Assembly: GCA_052390035.1 (NCBI GenBank) | Contig: JBQTHI010000022.1 | Location: 1 to 12,261, forward strand | Direction of reading: 5' to 3' | Source of the DNA: JBQTHI01 sp052390035 | GTDB taxonomy: Bacteria > Actinomycetota > Acidimicrobiia > Spongiisociales > ZC4RG35 | Length of the DNA: 12,261 bases | Shown here: piece after piece, positions 5,910 to 12,261 of the stretch | Numbering within the stretch: position 1 is the first letter of the stretch | Layout of the letters: each line of letters starts with the position of its first letter | Program-made: the position numbers and the translations under genes | The notes under the pieces: generated by a model | What the model was told of the DNA's origin: nothing | Database searches by the model: none | What the model saw: the letters and a program-made list of their open reading frames with translations, nothing else

Positions 5910-7685
5910 TTACCAATACTCCTCATAGTGGACGTTGCCTTTGACTCCGCGCCGCTCAATCGTGAAGCCTCGCTCGACGAGGAGCTGACAGACCCCGACC
6001 TGCTCGGGAAATCTCGCCTCTCCGTCCTCCCCGTACTCGGGTAGGCCGATCATGGCCGGGTTGCCACACAAGTACACGTCGGTAATTGCGGGGTCTAAGG
6101 CCTCACCGAGCCTTTCTTCCAAGAGCCCGTTGCCGAGCGCATCCTGTATGTAGAGCCGAGGGTGGCGGGGATCGCGGGTGATCAGGGTCAGGTAGCGGTA
6201 GTTGGAGTATTGCTCCTCGAGCCGGCGGTGAACCTCCCGGTAACCGAGGTCGGTTTCTTGGCGCACGCAAACCACCGACAGGATCGGACCGCGATGGCCC
6301 TTGCGCAGCAACTCGACGACCATCGAGTTGTGCGGCGCTTCGCCCGTGCCGGTGGCGAGGAGAGCCAGGCGGCGGTGGGGATCGATCACCCCGGTGAGCG
6401 TGTACCGGCCCGCCACCTTAGGACCCAGATAGACACGGTCACCGGGCCTCTTCAATGCCAGACGCGGAGTAAGGGCGGGTACCCGGCCCACCGCGGGTGG
6501 CACCAAAACGATGTAGAACTCGAGCTTGTGGCTCCGAAAAGCATCGAACAGATAGCCGGCGTCGTCAAAGATCGGGCTCGAGATTGAATACGACCGGCGG
6601 ATCAGCTTCGACCACGATCGCTCCAGGCCGGGATCAAGCGCACTGTCGGCCCGCGGCTCCCAATAACCCAAACCCAGCGAGGCGTACTGGCCGGCGAGAT
6701 GGTGGGTGTCGCCGTGGTCGGGCTCGACGCGCAGGACCCACAGATCCGAATGCGAGCGTTCGAAGAAGGTGATCGTGGCGTTGTAGTTGGCCCGGCGGAG
6801 CTCCTTTATGGGGCCTTCGTCGCCCTGTCGCCAAGAGCTTGGTCGCCCCGAGGCGGCCGGCAGATGTGGCCAGTGATCGATGCGAAGTGTCTCCCAGGCG
6901 TACCCAGGTTCGACCACTTTGCCGCCAAGACGAGGCGCGTCCGTAGCATCGTGACCGATCTGATAGATCCTCGTCATCCCGTTCCCGGGGGAGACTGCTT
7001 TCTCTGCAAAGGGGGTCTCGTCGTACGCCGCGGGGTAGCGAAAGATGACGTGGTCGAATTGGAGGTCGGGAGTCCTCCGATCGCCGAAATAGACCATGGG
7101 AAAGCCGGCCACGTCTTCGATCGCAGCCGGCCGCGACTGCCAGAGGATCGTCGCCTTCCGTTCCGCCTCGAGCCGCAACAGGTAGCGGCGGGCCAGGCGG
7201 GAGAGGACCTCTGGGTTGGCGCCGCAAAAGGCGAGCACGATCGAGACTCCGGCCGAGCCGAGTTCCCATGCGTACTCAGCCGCCACCTCGTCTGTGCCGA
7301 CGACCAACACATCACGTCCTCGAAGGTCGATAGCGGGGGGGAGCACGTGGACTCGTCCATCCAACGAGTCTGCGATCTTCAATCCTGGTTCAGCGGAGGG
7401 CCGCTCCGGCCAGATCGCCACCACGACAACTCGGGCCGAAACCGCCAGTCGTTCTCCTTCCGCCACCACCAGGTCATTTGCTGTCGCCGTGATCGAGGAG
7501 AACGGCGCCAGGAACTCGACCGACAAGGCATGACTTCCAACCACCTCGGGGGCTGCCACCCGATCACCGGGCTCGACGACCAAGATATTGTCGACACCGG
7601 CCTCTTTGGCTTCGATGGCAACCGAAAGTCCTGCCAACCCACCTCCGACCACCAGCAGATCGACGGTGGTCGCTTCCTTTTTCAT
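5910..7685 (-). CDS. Fusion flavoprotein: thioredoxin-reductase-like FAD domain plus ferredoxin-NADP reductase
   Basis: A 591-residue cytosolic protein with two flavoenzyme halves. Residues 1-290 resemble the thioredoxin-reductase/YpdA fold. There is an FAD Rossmann motif VGGGLAGLS (13-21), a second nucleotide motif VLVVGTDEVAAEYA (126-139) that departs from the usual GxGxxA, and a late IYQIGHDATDAP (240-251) like the FAD-closing strand. There is no CxxC in this half, so it is not a dithiol reductase. Residues 300-591 are a ferredoxin-NADP reductase, with the FAD motif RRSYSISSP (363-371), the NADP-pyrophosphate motif ATGTGEAP (444-451), YLCGNPAMIG (538-547) and an aromatic C-terminus (VHYEEYW). 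A reaction NADPH to FAD to ferredoxin or flavodoxin is expected for the second half; the first half may accept or donate electrons. The start has no Shine-Dalgarno (GTGAG directly abuts the ATG) and a hairpin precedes it. chrA lies 201 bases upstream on the same strand. Confidence 0.85.
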   Translation of the reverse strand: MKKEATTVDLLVVGGGLAGLSVAIEAKEAGVDNILVVEPGDRVAAPEVVGSHALSVEFLAPFSSITATANDLVVAEGERLAVSARVVVVAIWPERPSAEPGLKIADSLDGRVHVLPPAIDLRGRDVLVVGTDEVAAEYAWELGSAGVSIVLAFCGANPEVLSRLARRYLLRLEAERKATILWQSRPAAIEDVAGFPMVYFGDRRTPDLQFDHVIFRYPAAYDETPFAEKAVSPGNGMTRIYQIGHDATDAPRLGGKVVEPGYAWETLRIDHWPHLPAASGRPSSWRQGDEGPIKELRRANYNATITFFERSHSDLWVLRVEPDHGDTHHLAGQYASLGLGYWEPRADSALDPGLERSWSKLIRRSYSISSPIFDDAGYLFDAFRSHKLEFYIVLVPPAVGRVPALTPRLALKRPGDRVYLGPKVAGRYTLTGVIDPHRRLALLATGTGEAPHNSMVVELLRKGHRGPILSVVCVRQETDLGYREVHRRLEEQYSNYRYLTLITRDPRHPRLYIQDALGNGLLEERLGEALDPAITDVYLCGNPAMIGLPEYGEDGEARFPEQVGVCQLLVERGFTIERRGVKGNVHYEEYW

Positions 7686-7701
7686 CTCACGCCGAGGCTA
7701 T

Positions 7702-7718
7702 GAGCGGGGCACCCGCTC
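7702..7718 (-). promoter_or_regulatory. Tight hairpin in the leader of the fusion flavoprotein
   Basis: GAGCGGG (7702-7708) and CCCGCTC (7712-7718) form a perfect seven-pair GC-rich stem with a three-base loop, 16 bases before the ATG at 7685. In the mRNA it would sit where a ribosome first contacts a start that lacks a Shine-Dalgarno. It could modulate initiation, or be a weak terminator of the chrA transcript. No U-tract is present. Confidence 0.35.
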
Positions 7719-7886
7719 GGCAAGGAGCGCCTACGCCACCGTTCGATCTCCCTGCTTCTCGCCTGGAGGGCAAGCCGAACGAAGACAGGAATTGGTACCC
7801 GTCCAACCCCATCGATCATCTGGAGTTAGGTATCAACTCGATGAGACAGTCGAGGGCTGCAACCCGGCTAAGTCGGCCATCGGTGG

Positions 7887-9053
7887 TTACCCGGGATAGA
7901 GGAGGAGCCCGGCGATCGCAGCCGCCAGAACAATGGCTGGTTCGGGGATGCGCCGGGGGCTTTTGGCGAGGAGCAGGAGGGCGCCAAGGGCGAGGATGGC
8001 GGTGGGGACATCGGTGATGGCGCGGCGGCCGAGGACGATGACCGCTCCGGTGATGGCGCCAATGGCGGCAGCCGTGACTCCGTCGACGACGGCGGCCAGG
8101 GCAGGCCGGCTGCCGTACTTGCGGAAGTAGGGAGCGGGGAAGACGGTGAGAAGGTAGGGAGGTAGGAAGGTGGCGACCGTGGCGACGACCGCTCCTGGGA
8201 AGCCAGCGACCAGGTAACCGATGAATCCGGTGGTGATGACGACCGGACCGGGGGTGATCATGGCGACGGCCACCGCGTCGAGGAACTGTTGGGGGCTGAG
8301 CCATTCGAAGTCTTTGACCACTCCCCCGTAAAGGAAAGGGACGATGGCGAGTCCGCTTCCGAAAACAAAAGCGCCGGCCTTGAAGAAGAACCAGAAGATC
8401 GTGCTGAGGCCGGTTGTCGCTGTTGCGCCCGCCGTCTGGAGGATGAATGGAAGCGGAGCGAGGGCGGCGGCGGGAATGTCGGGTTTTCCGAGGCGTCGAC
8501 GGCGTCTGGCCAGCAAGACGGCGAGGCCTGCGATCGGGAACAGCTCGATGCGCTCGGTCTCAGTGATGGCCGTAATCGCGGCCATGGCTACGAAGATGAG
8601 CCAGAGGAGGGGGTCGGCAACGATTGTCTTACGGGTAAGCCGGTACGCGCTCCAGGCGATGATCCCGATGATGGCGGCGCCAACTCCATAGAACACCGCT
8701 TGCATCCAGGGGAGGCCGCCGTAGCGGACATAGGTCCAACCGACGGTGACCACCATGGCGAATGAAGGAACGACAAATGAAAGCCCCACCAGCGTGGCCC
8801 CCATGAAGCGGTAGTGGACAAAGCCGAGGTAGATCGCAAGCTGGGCGGCAAGGGGTCCGGGCGACAGGTTGGCCAAGGTCAGGCCCTCGCGGTACTCGTC
8901 TTCGCTGATCCATCCGCGGCGTTCAACTAGGTCGCGGTGCATGTACTCGACCAGGGCGACGGGGCCACCGAAGCCGGCGGTGCCCAGATAAAGGAAGTAA
9001 CGGATCAGCTGCCACAGGGAATACTCGGGAGCTAGGGATTCTGAGCCCGTCAT
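7887..9053 (-). CDS. chrA: ChrA, two-domain chromate transporter (CHR family)
   Basis: A 388-residue inner-membrane protein of the CHR family, which exports chromate using the proton motive force. Two homologous halves are visible. The first has LGTAGFGGPVALVEYMHRDLVERRGWIS (23-50) and LANLSPGPLAAQLAIYLG (60-77). The second has the matching KAGAFVFGSGLAIVPFLYGG (225-244) and AVAMITPGPVVITTGFIGYL (262-281). About ten or more hydrophobic helices are seen, including 85-107, 120-137, 149-164 and 349-364. Length matches full-length ChrA (about 390-400). The frame is open to an upstream start at 9161, but the ATG at 9053 has GAGG (reverse complement of 9061-9064) seven bases before it, and the family begins there; the extra 36 residues are unlike ChrA. 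It is divergent from the gene at 9252. Substrate is by family; sulfate or other oxyanion handling cannot be excluded. Confidence 0.92.
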   Translation of the reverse strand: MTGSESLAPEYSLWQLIRYFLYLGTAGFGGPVALVEYMHRDLVERRGWISEDEYREGLTLANLSPGPLAAQLAIYLGFVHYRFMGATLVGLSFVVPSFAMVVTVGWTYVRYGGLPWMQAVFYGVGAAIIGIIAWSAYRLTRKTIVADPLLWLIFVAMAAITAITETERIELFPIAGLAVLLARRRRRLGKPDIPAAALAPLPFILQTAGATATTGLSTIFWFFFKAGAFVFGSGLAIVPFLYGGVVKDFEWLSPQQFLDAVAVAMITPGPVVITTGFIGYLVAGFPGAVVATVATFLPPYLLTVFPAPYFRKYGSRPALAAVVDGVTAAAIGAITGAVIVLGRRAITDVPTAILALGALLLLAKSPRRIPEPAIVLAAAIAGLLLYPG

Positions 9054-9251
9054 GGTGCGGCCTCGAGTTGGTCCTCCAGGGGAGACGCAGCGGCCATTTG
9101 ATCGCGCCCTGCAGATGACGAAGAGGCCTGTGCTCCTATCCGACAAAGGTAGCGGCTTCACCCGTCCCGGCCGGCTTCACTCGGTGATGCTCGTGGTCTA
9201 CGCTCGGACCTCCTGGCTCGCCGCCTTCTCAATCTCGAAGGGGAGTAACGC
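9054..9251. promoter_or_regulatory. Divergent promoter region between chrA and the second toroid gene
   Basis: This 198-base gap separates two genes that start in opposite directions, so it must hold both promoters unless one lies further away. I could not find a convincing -35/-10 pair on either strand, nor a clear operator palindrome. AAGGGGAG at 9238-9245 is the ribosome-binding site for the ATG at 9252. Confidence 0.4.
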
Positions 9252-10193
9252 ATGGGAGGAGTCCTCGACTGGCTGATGGATTCGGATCCGTCGATCCGCT
9301 GGCAGGTGATGCACGACCTAACCGACGCCCCGCCATCGTCGGTGGCCACCGAGAGGTCGCGGGTAGCCGAGGAAGGGTGGGGGGCTCGCCTCCTGGCACA
9401 GCAGGCCGACGACGGTCAGTGGGGTGGCGGTGCATACTCACCAAAGTGGACCTCGACCACCTACACCCTGCTCCTCTTGCGTCACCTCGGTGTAGACCCC
9501 TCGGGCCCTAGGATGCGGACGGCCACCGAACGGGTCCGAGACCACGTAGTCATGGGAGTGCAGAGCCAACCATTCTTCCTCTACTCCAACGAGCTGTGCG
9601 TCACTTCGATGGTCCTCGCTCTGGGCTCCTATTTCTTGGAGGACGCCGGCGACTTGCCCCAGCCCGAGTTCCTCCTCGATCGCCAGCATGACGACGGCGG
9701 GTGGAATTGTCATGTGGGGTCTGACAAGTCGTCGTTCCACACCACCATCTCGGCGCTCGAGGGTCTCCTCGAATACGAGCGGGCGCTTGGTGGTGACTCG
9801 ACCCTGGCCGAGGCGCGAGCCCGGGCTCACGAGTACCTACTCCAGCGACGACTCATGTACTCGCTGCGAACCGGCGAGCTAATCAATGGACGATGGCGAC
9901 TGATGTCGTTCCCGCCCCGGTGGTTTTACGACGTGTTGCGCGGACTCGACTACCTGCGCCACGCTGGTGTGGACCGCGATCCACGAGCTGAGGAGGCCGT
10001 CAAGATGGTCGACGGGAAGCGACGCAGTGACGGCCGTTGGCCACTGCAGAACCGGCATCCCGGCAAGGAGCACTTCCGCATGGAAGAGGGCCCGGGAAAG
10101 CCGAGCCGGTGGAACACGTTGCGAGCGCTCCGCGTCCTTCGCCGATACGGTGGGGACTCTTCGGTGTCAGACCGGCACGATCTAGGCCGGTAA
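9252..10193 (+). CDS. Squalene-cyclase-like alpha/alpha-toroid protein (paralog 2)
   Basis: A 313-residue cytosolic protein, paralogous to the one at 2225-3232 along almost its full length. Shared blocks are WLMDSDPSIRWQV (7-19), EGWGARLLAQQADDGQWGGGAY (41-62), DDGGWNC (147-153), SSFHTTISALEGLLEY (160-175), EYLLQRRLMYSLRTGE (194-209), RWFYDVL (223-229) and SDGRW...RHPGKEHF (259-275). Three DG-x-W motifs (DGQW 54-57, DGGW 148-151, DGRW 260-263) mark the prenyltransferase/squalene-cyclase repeats. The DxDD motif of class II cyclases is absent. Cys116, Cys153, His163 and His269 match residues in the paralog. It lacks the roughly 20-residue insertion that paralog 1 has after its first repeat. AAGGGGAG (9238-9245), with a six-base spacer, fixes the start. 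It is divergent from chrA and followed by the Add gene after a 163-base gap. Function unknown; a cyclase name would be over-reading. Confidence 0.8.
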   Translation: MGGVLDWLMDSDPSIRWQVMHDLTDAPPSSVATERSRVAEEGWGARLLAQQADDGQWGGGAYSPKWTSTTYTLLLLRHLGVDPSGPRMRTATERVRDHVVMGVQSQPFFLYSNELCVTSMVLALGSYFLEDAGDLPQPEFLLDRQHDDGGWNCHVGSDKSSFHTTISALEGLLEYERALGGDSTLAEARARAHEYLLQRRLMYSLRTGELINGRWRLMSFPPRWFYDVLRGLDYLRHAGVDRDPRAEEAVKMVDGKRRSDGRWPLQNRHPGKEHFRMEEGPGKPSRWNTLRALRVLRRYGGDSSVSDRHDLGR

Positions 10194-10204
10194 CGACTTG
10201 ATGG

Positions 10205-10226
10205 CTGCGATTGGAGGTAATCGCAG
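10205..10226 (+). promoter_or_regulatory. Perfect 8-bp hairpin after the toroid gene, in the leader of the deaminase gene
   Basis: CTGCGATT (10205-10212) and AATCGCAG (10219-10226) are exact inverted copies with a six-base loop GGAGGT, 11 bases after the stop at 10193 and about 130 before the ATG at 10357. No T-tract follows. It could be a terminator that depends on other factors, an operator, or a leader element. It is too short to be a purine riboswitch. Confidence 0.4.
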
Positions 10227-10356
10227 GCCGGCTCCGCGTTATCGCCATCCGGCGTCCTTGCGGTGGGGGTGTGATCAACAGAAAGGGATGTCGGCTATGC
10301 CAACCACTCCTGGGTCGGTTGCAGCGCTTAGAGTCGTCGTTTTTCAGGAGGAGCAG

Positions 10357-11415
10357 ATGAGTCGGCAGGCGCTTCATGACCTAATTCGGGTGGTTCCCAA
10401 GACGGAGTTGCATGTCCACATCGAGGGCACGCTCGAGCCCGAGCTGATGTTCGAAATTGCTGAACGGAATCGTGTGAGGATTCCCTATCCCGATGTGGAG
10501 GCGGTCCGGGCTGCCTATCGGTTCACCGACCTCCAGTCGTTCCTTGACATCTACTACCAGGCCGCCGCTGTTCTGCGAACCGAGCAGGACTTCGATGATC
10601 TGCTGTGGGCCTATCTCGGTCGGGCGAGCGCCGACGGTGTCCGCCATGCCGAAATTTTCTTCGACCCCCAGATCCACACCGCAAGAGGCATCGCCTTCCC
10701 AGTGTTCATGGGTGGGTTCCGGGCCGCAATCGCACGTGCCGAGAGGGACTATGGGATCACCGCCGATCTGGTCCTGTGTTTCGTGCGTCACCTCGGCCCT
10801 GGGTCGGCAGCCGAGACCCTCGCGGAGGCTGAGCCGCATCTGGAGGGTGTGGTGGCGGTGGGTCTCGACTCGACCGAGCTCGGGCACCCGCCCGAACCCT
10901 ATGCCGATGTGTACAGCCGGGCCCGGGCCCTCGGTCTACGTTGCACCGCCCACGCCGGTGAGGAGGGGCCGGCGTCCTACATTCGGGGGGCGTTGGACAC
11001 GCTGAAGGTGGAGCGTATCGACCACGGCATCCACTGTGTCGACGACCCGGCGCTGGTCAAGCGACTCGCCAGCGAACGTATCCCGCTGACCTTATGTCCG
11101 ATCTCGAACGTCAGGATCAAGCAGTTCGAGCGCATCGATCAACATCCCCTTCCCCAGATGATGAGTGCCGGGCTGGTGGTAACCATCAATTCCGACGACC
11201 CCGCCTACTTCGGAGGCTATGTCGCCGACAACTACCGGGCAGTGGCCGATGCGTTCGATTTCGGTGTTGCGGAAGTGGCGAAACTGGCTCGCAACTCGAT
11301 CGACGCCTCGTTTCTCACCACCGCCGAGAAGTTGGCCCTACTCGGCGAGGTGGATCAGGTGGAAGAAAATGCCCTCCAGGCCAGCCCGAACGAAGTCCTT
11401 CCCAGGGATCGCTAG
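10357..11415 (+). CDS. add: Adenosine/adenine deaminase family protein, adenine-deaminase type
   Basis: A 352-residue zinc-dependent aminohydrolase of purine salvage. Metal and catalytic residues are all visible: His19 and His21 in ELHVHIEG, His199 and Glu202 in AHAGEE (catalytic Glu), His223 in IDHGIHC, and Asp280 with Asp281 in NSDDP. Several blocks match the bacterial and fungal adenine deaminases of this family rather than true adenosine deaminase: YRFTDLQSFLDIYYQAAAVL (54-73), TEQDFDDLLWAYL (75-87), HAEIFFDPQIHTARG (97-111) and GLDSTELGHPPEPY (169-182). The likely reaction is therefore adenine to hypoxanthine plus ammonia; the gene symbol is that of the wider family. AGGAGGAG (10346-10353) fixes the ATG at 10357. 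The frame is open upstream, with an alternative ATG at 10297 behind AAAGGG, but family members begin just before PKTELH. A leader hairpin lies at 10205-10226. Confidence 0.9.
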   Translation: MSRQALHDLIRVVPKTELHVHIEGTLEPELMFEIAERNRVRIPYPDVEAVRAAYRFTDLQSFLDIYYQAAAVLRTEQDFDDLLWAYLGRASADGVRHAEIFFDPQIHTARGIAFPVFMGGFRAAIARAERDYGITADLVLCFVRHLGPGSAAETLAEAEPHLEGVVAVGLDSTELGHPPEPYADVYSRARALGLRCTAHAGEEGPASYIRGALDTLKVERIDHGIHCVDDPALVKRLASERIPLTLCPISNVRIKQFERIDQHPLPQMMSAGLVVTINSDDPAYFGGYVADNYRAVADAFDFGVAEVAKLARNSIDASFLTTAEKLALLGEVDQVEENALQASPNEVLPRDR

Positions 11416-11639
11416 GTCCTGGACCGATCAGGTGAAGATGGTGTCGTTGAGAACAGCGCCCGAGGATCCTCCTCCCCGGTCCGCGTCGACCGTGCCGGCT
11501 CGACCATCGTAGGTCGTGCGCCCGAGCTGATCACGAACTGGACCGATCACACCGAGGGCTTCGTGGCGGAGGACCGCGGATCTCGCCCGTTGGGACGAGA
11601 CTCGCAGCCCCGCTCTAATGGTCCGGTTGGCCGGACGAG

Positions 11640-12155
11640 TCAGCCGATCCGGGTGATTGTCACCGATGCCACCGGGTTGACCCATCCATGCACGGCTCGG
11701 ACAAGGTTGCCGGTACCGGCGATCCCTGGGTGCATGGCGATGACCGCACCCTCGGCCAGGGCCGGGTTAGAGACCCCGGTTCCACCCTGGTTCCCGAACC
11801 CGGTGAGCTCAGCGCAGGGAGGAACCAGGTCGGCCCAGGCCTCGGTGTTGAGTTCGGTGCCAGCGTCGTAGCCGACGGTGAACCGCATCTCGGTCTCACC
11901 GATCCTTGCTGGGAGGGGGACAGAGTCGAGACCGGTGAACCCGTCGTTGGTGCAGATGAGCATCGAGACCCAGGACAGGAACCGGGCTCCTTTAAGCGAG
12001 TCAATCTCGAAGGTTACCGAGGCGCCCGGACCGATTGGGGGAGGTCCGGCGGGGGCGGCCACCACCGCCCAGTCGCCCACGTGAATACTGCCATCGAGCC
12101 CGTCACCACCACCTCGCCCCTCCGTTCCTGCGTAAAAAAGCGAGGGCGGTTTCAA
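11640..12155 (-). CDS. Spondin-domain protein fragment, 5' end probably lost to an IS30 insertion
   Basis: The frame reads 171 residues from a TTG at 12155. From about residue 42 it matches the Spondin_N domain: PGASVTFEIDSLKGARFLSWVSMLICTNDGFTGLDSVPLP, then YDAGTELNTEAW (about 95-106), EGAVIAMHPGIAGTGNL and the closing VHGWVNPVASVTITRIG. Such proteins are normally exported, with a signal peptide and 60-80 residues of domain before this point. Here there is no signal peptide, the first 35 residues (Gly/Pro-rich) do not look like the domain, and the first codon overlaps the stop of the transposase gene. The gene was therefore most likely truncated when the IS element inserted, and the TTG is not a true start. 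Bacterial spondin proteins have no established role. It ends at TGA 11640-11642. Confidence 0.7.
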   Translation of the reverse strand: MKPPSLFYAGTEGRGGGDGLDGSIHVGDWAVVAAPAGPPPIGPGASVTFEIDSLKGARFLSWVSMLICTNDGFTGLDSVPLPARIGETEMRFTVGYDAGTELNTEAWADLVPPCAELTGFGNQGGTGVSNPALAEGAVIAMHPGIAGTGNLVRAVHGWVNPVASVTITRIG

Positions 12156-12261
12156 GCGCTGGCCGCGACAAGTACGTTGTAGCGCTCGGCGGGGGTGTCC
12201 CAGCCGAGGGTCTTGCGTGGTCGCTCGTTGAGGAGTGCGGCGATCTCGTCGAGTTGTTGCT
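12130..12261 (-). mobile_element. Right end of an IS30-family insertion sequence, boundary approximate
   Basis: The transposase stop at 12152-12154 implies that the element ends shortly downstream on the minus strand. A run of six A (12134-12139 on the plus strand, six T in the transcript) sits in this stretch. I could not identify the terminal inverted repeat because the other end is outside the window, so 12130 is a guess within about 40 bases. Confidence 0.5.
12152..12261 (-). CDS. IS30-family transposase, C-terminal end (partial)
   Basis: The right-edge minus-strand frame reads 35 residues ending LLNERPRKTLGWDTPAERYN...ASA with stop TGA (12154-12152). The block N-x-RPRKTLGW-x-TPAE is the C-terminal signature of IS30-type DDE transposases. 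The upstream part with the catalytic residues lies beyond the window, so whether the element is intact cannot be told. It runs in the same direction as the spondin fragment and abuts it. Confidence 0.85.
   Translation of the reverse strand, partial: QQLDEIAALLNERPRKTLGWDTPAERYNVLVAASA

Noticed and set aside
6699..7703. 334-codon plus-strand frame opposite the fusion flavoprotein
   Set aside because: The minus strand encodes unmistakable FAD and NADP motifs over the same bases; the plus frame has no domain and no ribosome-binding site.
9054..9161. N-terminal extension of ChrA from a start at 9161
   Set aside because: The extra 36 residues do not resemble ChrA and would consume most of the divergent promoter region; GAGG fits the ATG at 9053.
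11420..11549. Direct repeat TGGACCGATCA at 11420-11430 and 11539-11549
   Set aside because: Eleven bases in two copies with no gene, no mobile-element hallmark and no further copies is most likely chance.
11428..11685. 85-codon minus-strand frame in the gap between the deaminase and spondin genes
   Set aside because: It has no recognisable domain and overlaps the end of the spondin frame. A decayed gene remnant is possible but cannot be supported.

Overview
The window looks like a chromosomal segment from a GC-rich, uncultured member of the Actinomycetota, possibly the Acidimicrobiia. The reasons are the strong GC bias at third codon positions, an actinobacterial-style membrane sensor-like protein, paired squalene-cyclase-like proteins, and an adenine-deaminase-type Add protein. 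That placement is an inference from gene style only; there is no rRNA or marker gene here. No tRNA, rRNA, CRISPR array or phage gene was seen.

Layout, left to right. Positions 1-153 hold what may be the last codons of an upstream gene, a hairpin and a nine-codon mini-ORF with a good Shine-Dalgarno. Positions 154-1311 (+) encode a multi-pass membrane protein that resembles the input half of an actinobacterial histidine kinase but has no kinase domain. A PhnB-like VOC protein follows (1508-1945, +). The gap 1946-2224 holds no gene I can support. Next come a squalene-cyclase-like alpha/alpha-toroid protein (2225-3232, +) and a broken zinc-free MDR oxidoreductase (3268-4066, +). A DUF2330 membrane protein (4287-5363, +) overlaps a secreted or anchored type I copper protein (5360-5827, +) by ATGA.

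The coding strand then flips. Genes meet tail to tail at 5828-5909, where inverted repeats could terminate transcription both ways. On the minus strand, chrA (9053-7887) lies upstream of a large two-part flavoprotein (7685-5910), a thioredoxin-reductase-like half fused to a ferredoxin-NADP reductase half. Divergent from chrA is a second squalene-cyclase-like gene (9252-10193, +), clearly paralogous to the one at 2225. It is followed by an adenine-deaminase-type Add protein (10357-11415, +). The right edge carries a 5'-truncated spondin-domain gene (minus strand), butted against the C-terminal end of an IS30-family transposase that runs off the window.

The region is an accessory mix of redox, metal and salvage functions, with signs of decay (frameshifted MDR gene) and mobile-element damage (spondin fragment). 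I see no defence island or single obvious new system. The most promising leads are the two toroid paralogs with conserved Cys/His positions, the DUF2330-cupredoxin pair, and the TrxR-like/FNR fusion beside chrA.
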